The position numbers and the translations under genes are program-made. DNA of 7,946 nucleotides from DASUME01 sp038257655. Lineage in GTDB: Bacteria; Myxococcota_A; Polyangia; Polyangiales; DASUME01. Location of the stretch: the NCBI GenBank assembly GCA_038257655.1, contig JBBSJC010000384.1, forward strand, positions 1-7,946, in the 5' to 3' direction. Within the stretch, counting starts at the first letter, position 1. The number at the start of each line of letters is the position of its first letter. The notes under the pieces were generated by a model. It had not been told where the DNA came from. It saw nothing but the letters and a program-made list of their open reading frames with translations, and searched no databases. Below, in pieces: positions 6,236 to 7,946 of the stretch.

Positions 6236-7747
6236 CTAGGTCTGCTCGCCGGCGGTTGGCGCGTCACCAGGATCGATCAGAACCAGCGTGCCTTGGCCGA
6301 CATTGGGCAAAACCCCGTGCCATGCGCTTGGTAGCGCGGGTTGTGTCCAAAAGAAAAGCCAGCGCGCATCACGCGGCGTCAGATTGATGCAACCATGGCT
6401 GCGCGGATGGCCAAAACGTTCGTGCCAAAATGCGGCATGCAGCGCGAAACTTCCGTTGAAGTACATGGTCCACGGCACATCTTCGATGCTGTACGGGCCA
6501 TCGACCGCCAGGTTGTCTGCCATCGTCGCCGTCGTGTGTTTGGCGTGCAGACGAAACAGGCCAGGCGGCGTCGCATGATCGGTGACGCCGCTGGAAACCA
6601 ACGTGGCAAAGACGGGCGTGTCGCCCTCGTAGGCCGTCAATGTCTGCTGCGTGAGATCGACGCGGATCCATGGCTCGTTCGCTTTGCTTAGTGCCGGCCT
6701 GCTCGTCGCTTTGACCACGCGTACGGCGGTATCGCGTAGCAGCAGGCCATCGGTCGTGACGTAGTAGCGGCGACCACTGCGCTCGATCACTTCGCCGGTC
6801 AGCGGATGGGCGCTGTGCAAGGGGAGGTCGCCGCCGAGCTTCTTCGCCTCACCAGACACCGGGTCGCGGGTGAGCTTGGGCGCCCCGCCGCGATAAACAA
6901 AAGCGAGCGGCAGCTTGAGCCGCTGACCGAGCGTCACGCCCATCGGCTCGGGCAACTTGGCCGGGATCAGCTTATCGGCGCGCACGTAACCCCCGCGCAC
7001 CGTGCGCACGAAGACGCGTTTCGCATCGGCCGGGTCGCGCTCCTCGGCTTCGACACTGACGTAAAAACCCGGTTCCATGGCGACTCGCAACAGCGGCGCA
7101 AGCTCGCTCGGTAGCGTCGGGGCAGCAGGCGTGCCCGCGTCGCTCCCTGCGCTCCCTACCGCCTTACTAAGCGCCTCGGTTACGGCCCGCTCTTCCGCTG
7201 CGCTCGGCAGGCGCGTGTATTGGGGGACGCGCGAGGATACGACCTTCGCGTAGCGATACGGGAGAGCCTCAGCCAGGGTCGCCAACACCGGCGCTGCGCT
7301 ATTGCTGCGCGGCTGGCTATCGAGGACAAACCCGTTCCCGTTGCATACGTATCCTTCGCCGGGAACTTCGAACCAACCTCGCGCGCAGCCTTGGCGCGAA
7401 ATCTCTTCGCCAGCACGAAATTCCGAGCCTCGACGCATGTAGCCGAGCACACGTGCATCGCTTTTGGGCCCCTCGTACACTGCCGACATGTAACTGAGCG
7501 CCACGCCGTACGCGGGATAGCGCTTGGCAAGTTGGGCCGCTTGATCCTGCGCAGGGAAGGGCACGCGGGTTCGTGTGGCCACGGCCAGGGCTGCCGATGG
7601 CGGCGTTGGCAGCGGCGTAACCGAACCGTCTGGCACCCCTGCATCGACGGTCGAAATCTCACGTCCTGCGTTGTCGACGCAGGATGTGCAGACGGCCGCC
7701 AAGGCGCCTAAAGCGAGCACAAGATTGATGGCTTTTGCGCAGCGCAC
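6236..7747 (-). CDS. L,D-transpeptidase (YkuD family) lipoprotein with SH3-like domain
   Basis: This is a predicted exported enzyme of peptidoglycan remodelling. YkuD enzymes form 3-3 cross-links or attach proteins to stem peptides through a catalytic Cys. The catalytic domain is about 358-492. His437 and the motif SHGCINL give the expected Ser450, His451 and Cys453. The N-terminus (MRCAKAINLVLALGALAAVC) is a short basic segment and hydrophobic core ending in two cysteines, Cys20 and Cys23. Neither fits the lipobox perfectly, so lipid anchoring is likely but not certain. A Pro/Ser/Thr-rich linker follows to about residue 66. Residues about 90-142 look like a bacterial SH3 domain (VYEGPKSDARVLGYMRRGSEFRA, with GWFEV and GYVC), and a second beta-rich module spans about 240-345. 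The start is GTG; no other ATG, GTG or TTG occurs in frame before an upstream stop. It is read in the same direction as the cytochrome-like gene before it. The substrate is not determined. Confidence 0.9.
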   Translation of the reverse strand: MRCAKAINLVLALGALAAVCTSCVDNAGREISTVDAGVPDGSVTPLPTPPSAALAVATRTRVPFPAQDQAAQLAKRYPAYGVALSYMSAVYEGPKSDARVLGYMRRGSEFRAGEEISRQGCARGWFEVPGEGYVCNGNGFVLDSQPRSNSAAPVLATLAEALPYRYAKVVSSRVPQYTRLPSAAEERAVTEALSKAVGSAGSDAGTPAAPTLPSELAPLLRVAMEPGFYVSVEAEERDPADAKRVFVRTVRGGYVRADKLIPAKLPEPMGVTLGQRLKLPLAFVYRGGAPKLTRDPVSGEAKKLGGDLPLHSAHPLTGEVIERSGRRYYVTTDGLLLRDTAVRVVKATSRPALSKANEPWIRVDLTQQTLTAYEGDTPVFATLVSSGVTDHATPPGLFRLHAKHTTATMADNLAVDGPYSIEDVPWTMYFNGSFALHAAFWHERFGHPRSHGCINLTPRDARWLFFWTQPALPSAWHGVLPNVGQGTLVLIDPGDAPTAGEQT

Positions 7748-7784
7748 CCCTAGGCGTTGCCATGGCGAGCTGGCGCACGTCCAG

Positions 7785-7811
7785 AAAACGACGAAGCGGC
7801 GCGGGCCCGCT
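7785..7811 (-). terminator. Possible weak terminator after the cytochrome-like gene
   Basis: On the minus strand, three bases after the TAG stop, AGCGG (7811-7807) can pair with CCGCT (7799-7795) across a 7-base GC loop, followed by TCGTCGTTTTC. A perfect 10-base palindrome GCGGGCCCGC (7801-7810) competes with this fold. The T run is only four bases, so termination may be partial and read-through into the L,D-transpeptidase gene is possible. Confidence 0.3.
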
Positions 7812-7813
7812 CG

Positions 7814-7946
7814 CTAGAGGCTCTGTAGATAGAGCGTCAGATCGTCGATTTGCGTGCCGCTCAAATGCGACGTCCTACCGTGCTTGTCACCGCCGCCGCA
7901 TTTCTGGTCGAAGCGCTGTTTGAGGGTCTTCGCGCAGCCATTGTGC
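7814..7946 (-). CDS. C-terminal end of a c-type cytochrome-like protein (partial)
   Basis: This open frame enters from the right edge and ends at TAG; 43 complete residues are visible. The tail KHGRTSHLSGTQIDDLTLYL is typical of the last helix of cytochrome c or di-haem/beta-propeller cytochrome proteins, where TSHL is followed by an amphipathic helix ending in a Y-L motif near the stop. The part in view contains two cysteines (in NGCAKT and QKCGGGD) but no CxxCH haem site, which would be upstream and out of the window. Such proteins are normally exported to the periplasm or outer surface and carry electrons. The family is inferred from the terminal helix alone, and the specific function cannot be named. 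Confidence 0.6.
   Translation of the reverse strand, partial: HNGCAKTLKQRFDQKCGGGDKHGRTSHLSGTQIDDLTLYLQSL

Overview
This is a compact, high-GC bacterial chromosomal segment in which every gene I can support lies on the minus strand. In transcription order (right to left) these are: the 3' end of a c-type-cytochrome-like gene, an L,D-transpeptidase lipoprotein, a full-length but catalytically degenerate heavy-metal P-type ATPase-like membrane protein, argininosuccinate lyase (argH), diaminopimelate decarboxylase (lysA), and a stand-alone FabH-type ketosynthase. Gaps between genes are 66, 57, 36, 12 and 107 bp. There are no tRNA, rRNA, CRISPR or IS features. The GC content, the SH3-plus-YkuD lipoprotein, the cytochrome tail ending in a TSHL motif, and the argH-lysA pairing suggest a Myxococcota or other delta-proteobacterial lineage. 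That is inference from gene style, not a taxonomic marker.

Right end (7748-7946): a truncated gene ends in a typical cytochrome c terminal helix. A weak GC hairpin with a short T run separates it from the next gene. Region 6236-7747 encodes a secreted or lipid-anchored cell-wall cross-linking enzyme with an SH3-like module and an intact SHGC active site.

Centre (4007-6178): this is the unusual gene. It keeps the full P1B-ATPase layout: a Cys-rich N-terminal finger, eight predicted membrane helices, and A, P and N domains. However, the phosphorylated Asp is Cys, the CPC metal site is MPA, the GDGxND hinge is GRVPAD, the TGES loop is altered, and the P-domain Lys is Arg. Only the nucleotide-binding domain marks (HP, GxG, GN) survive. 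It looks like a maintained pseudoenzyme rather than decaying DNA, because the frame is open throughout and domain spacing is preserved.

Left half: argH and lysA are tightly coupled (12 bp apart, with the lysA ribosome binding site overlapping the argH stop) and make arginine and lysine. A strong 9-bp inverted repeat followed by a T-rich stretch probably ends that unit. fabH follows after it, without a recognisable Shine-Dalgarno. The last 95 bases hold no gene I can support, only a short AT-rich hairpin.

The best candidate for something undescribed is the ATPase-like pseudoenzyme. The other genes are recognisable housekeeping or cell-envelope functions.
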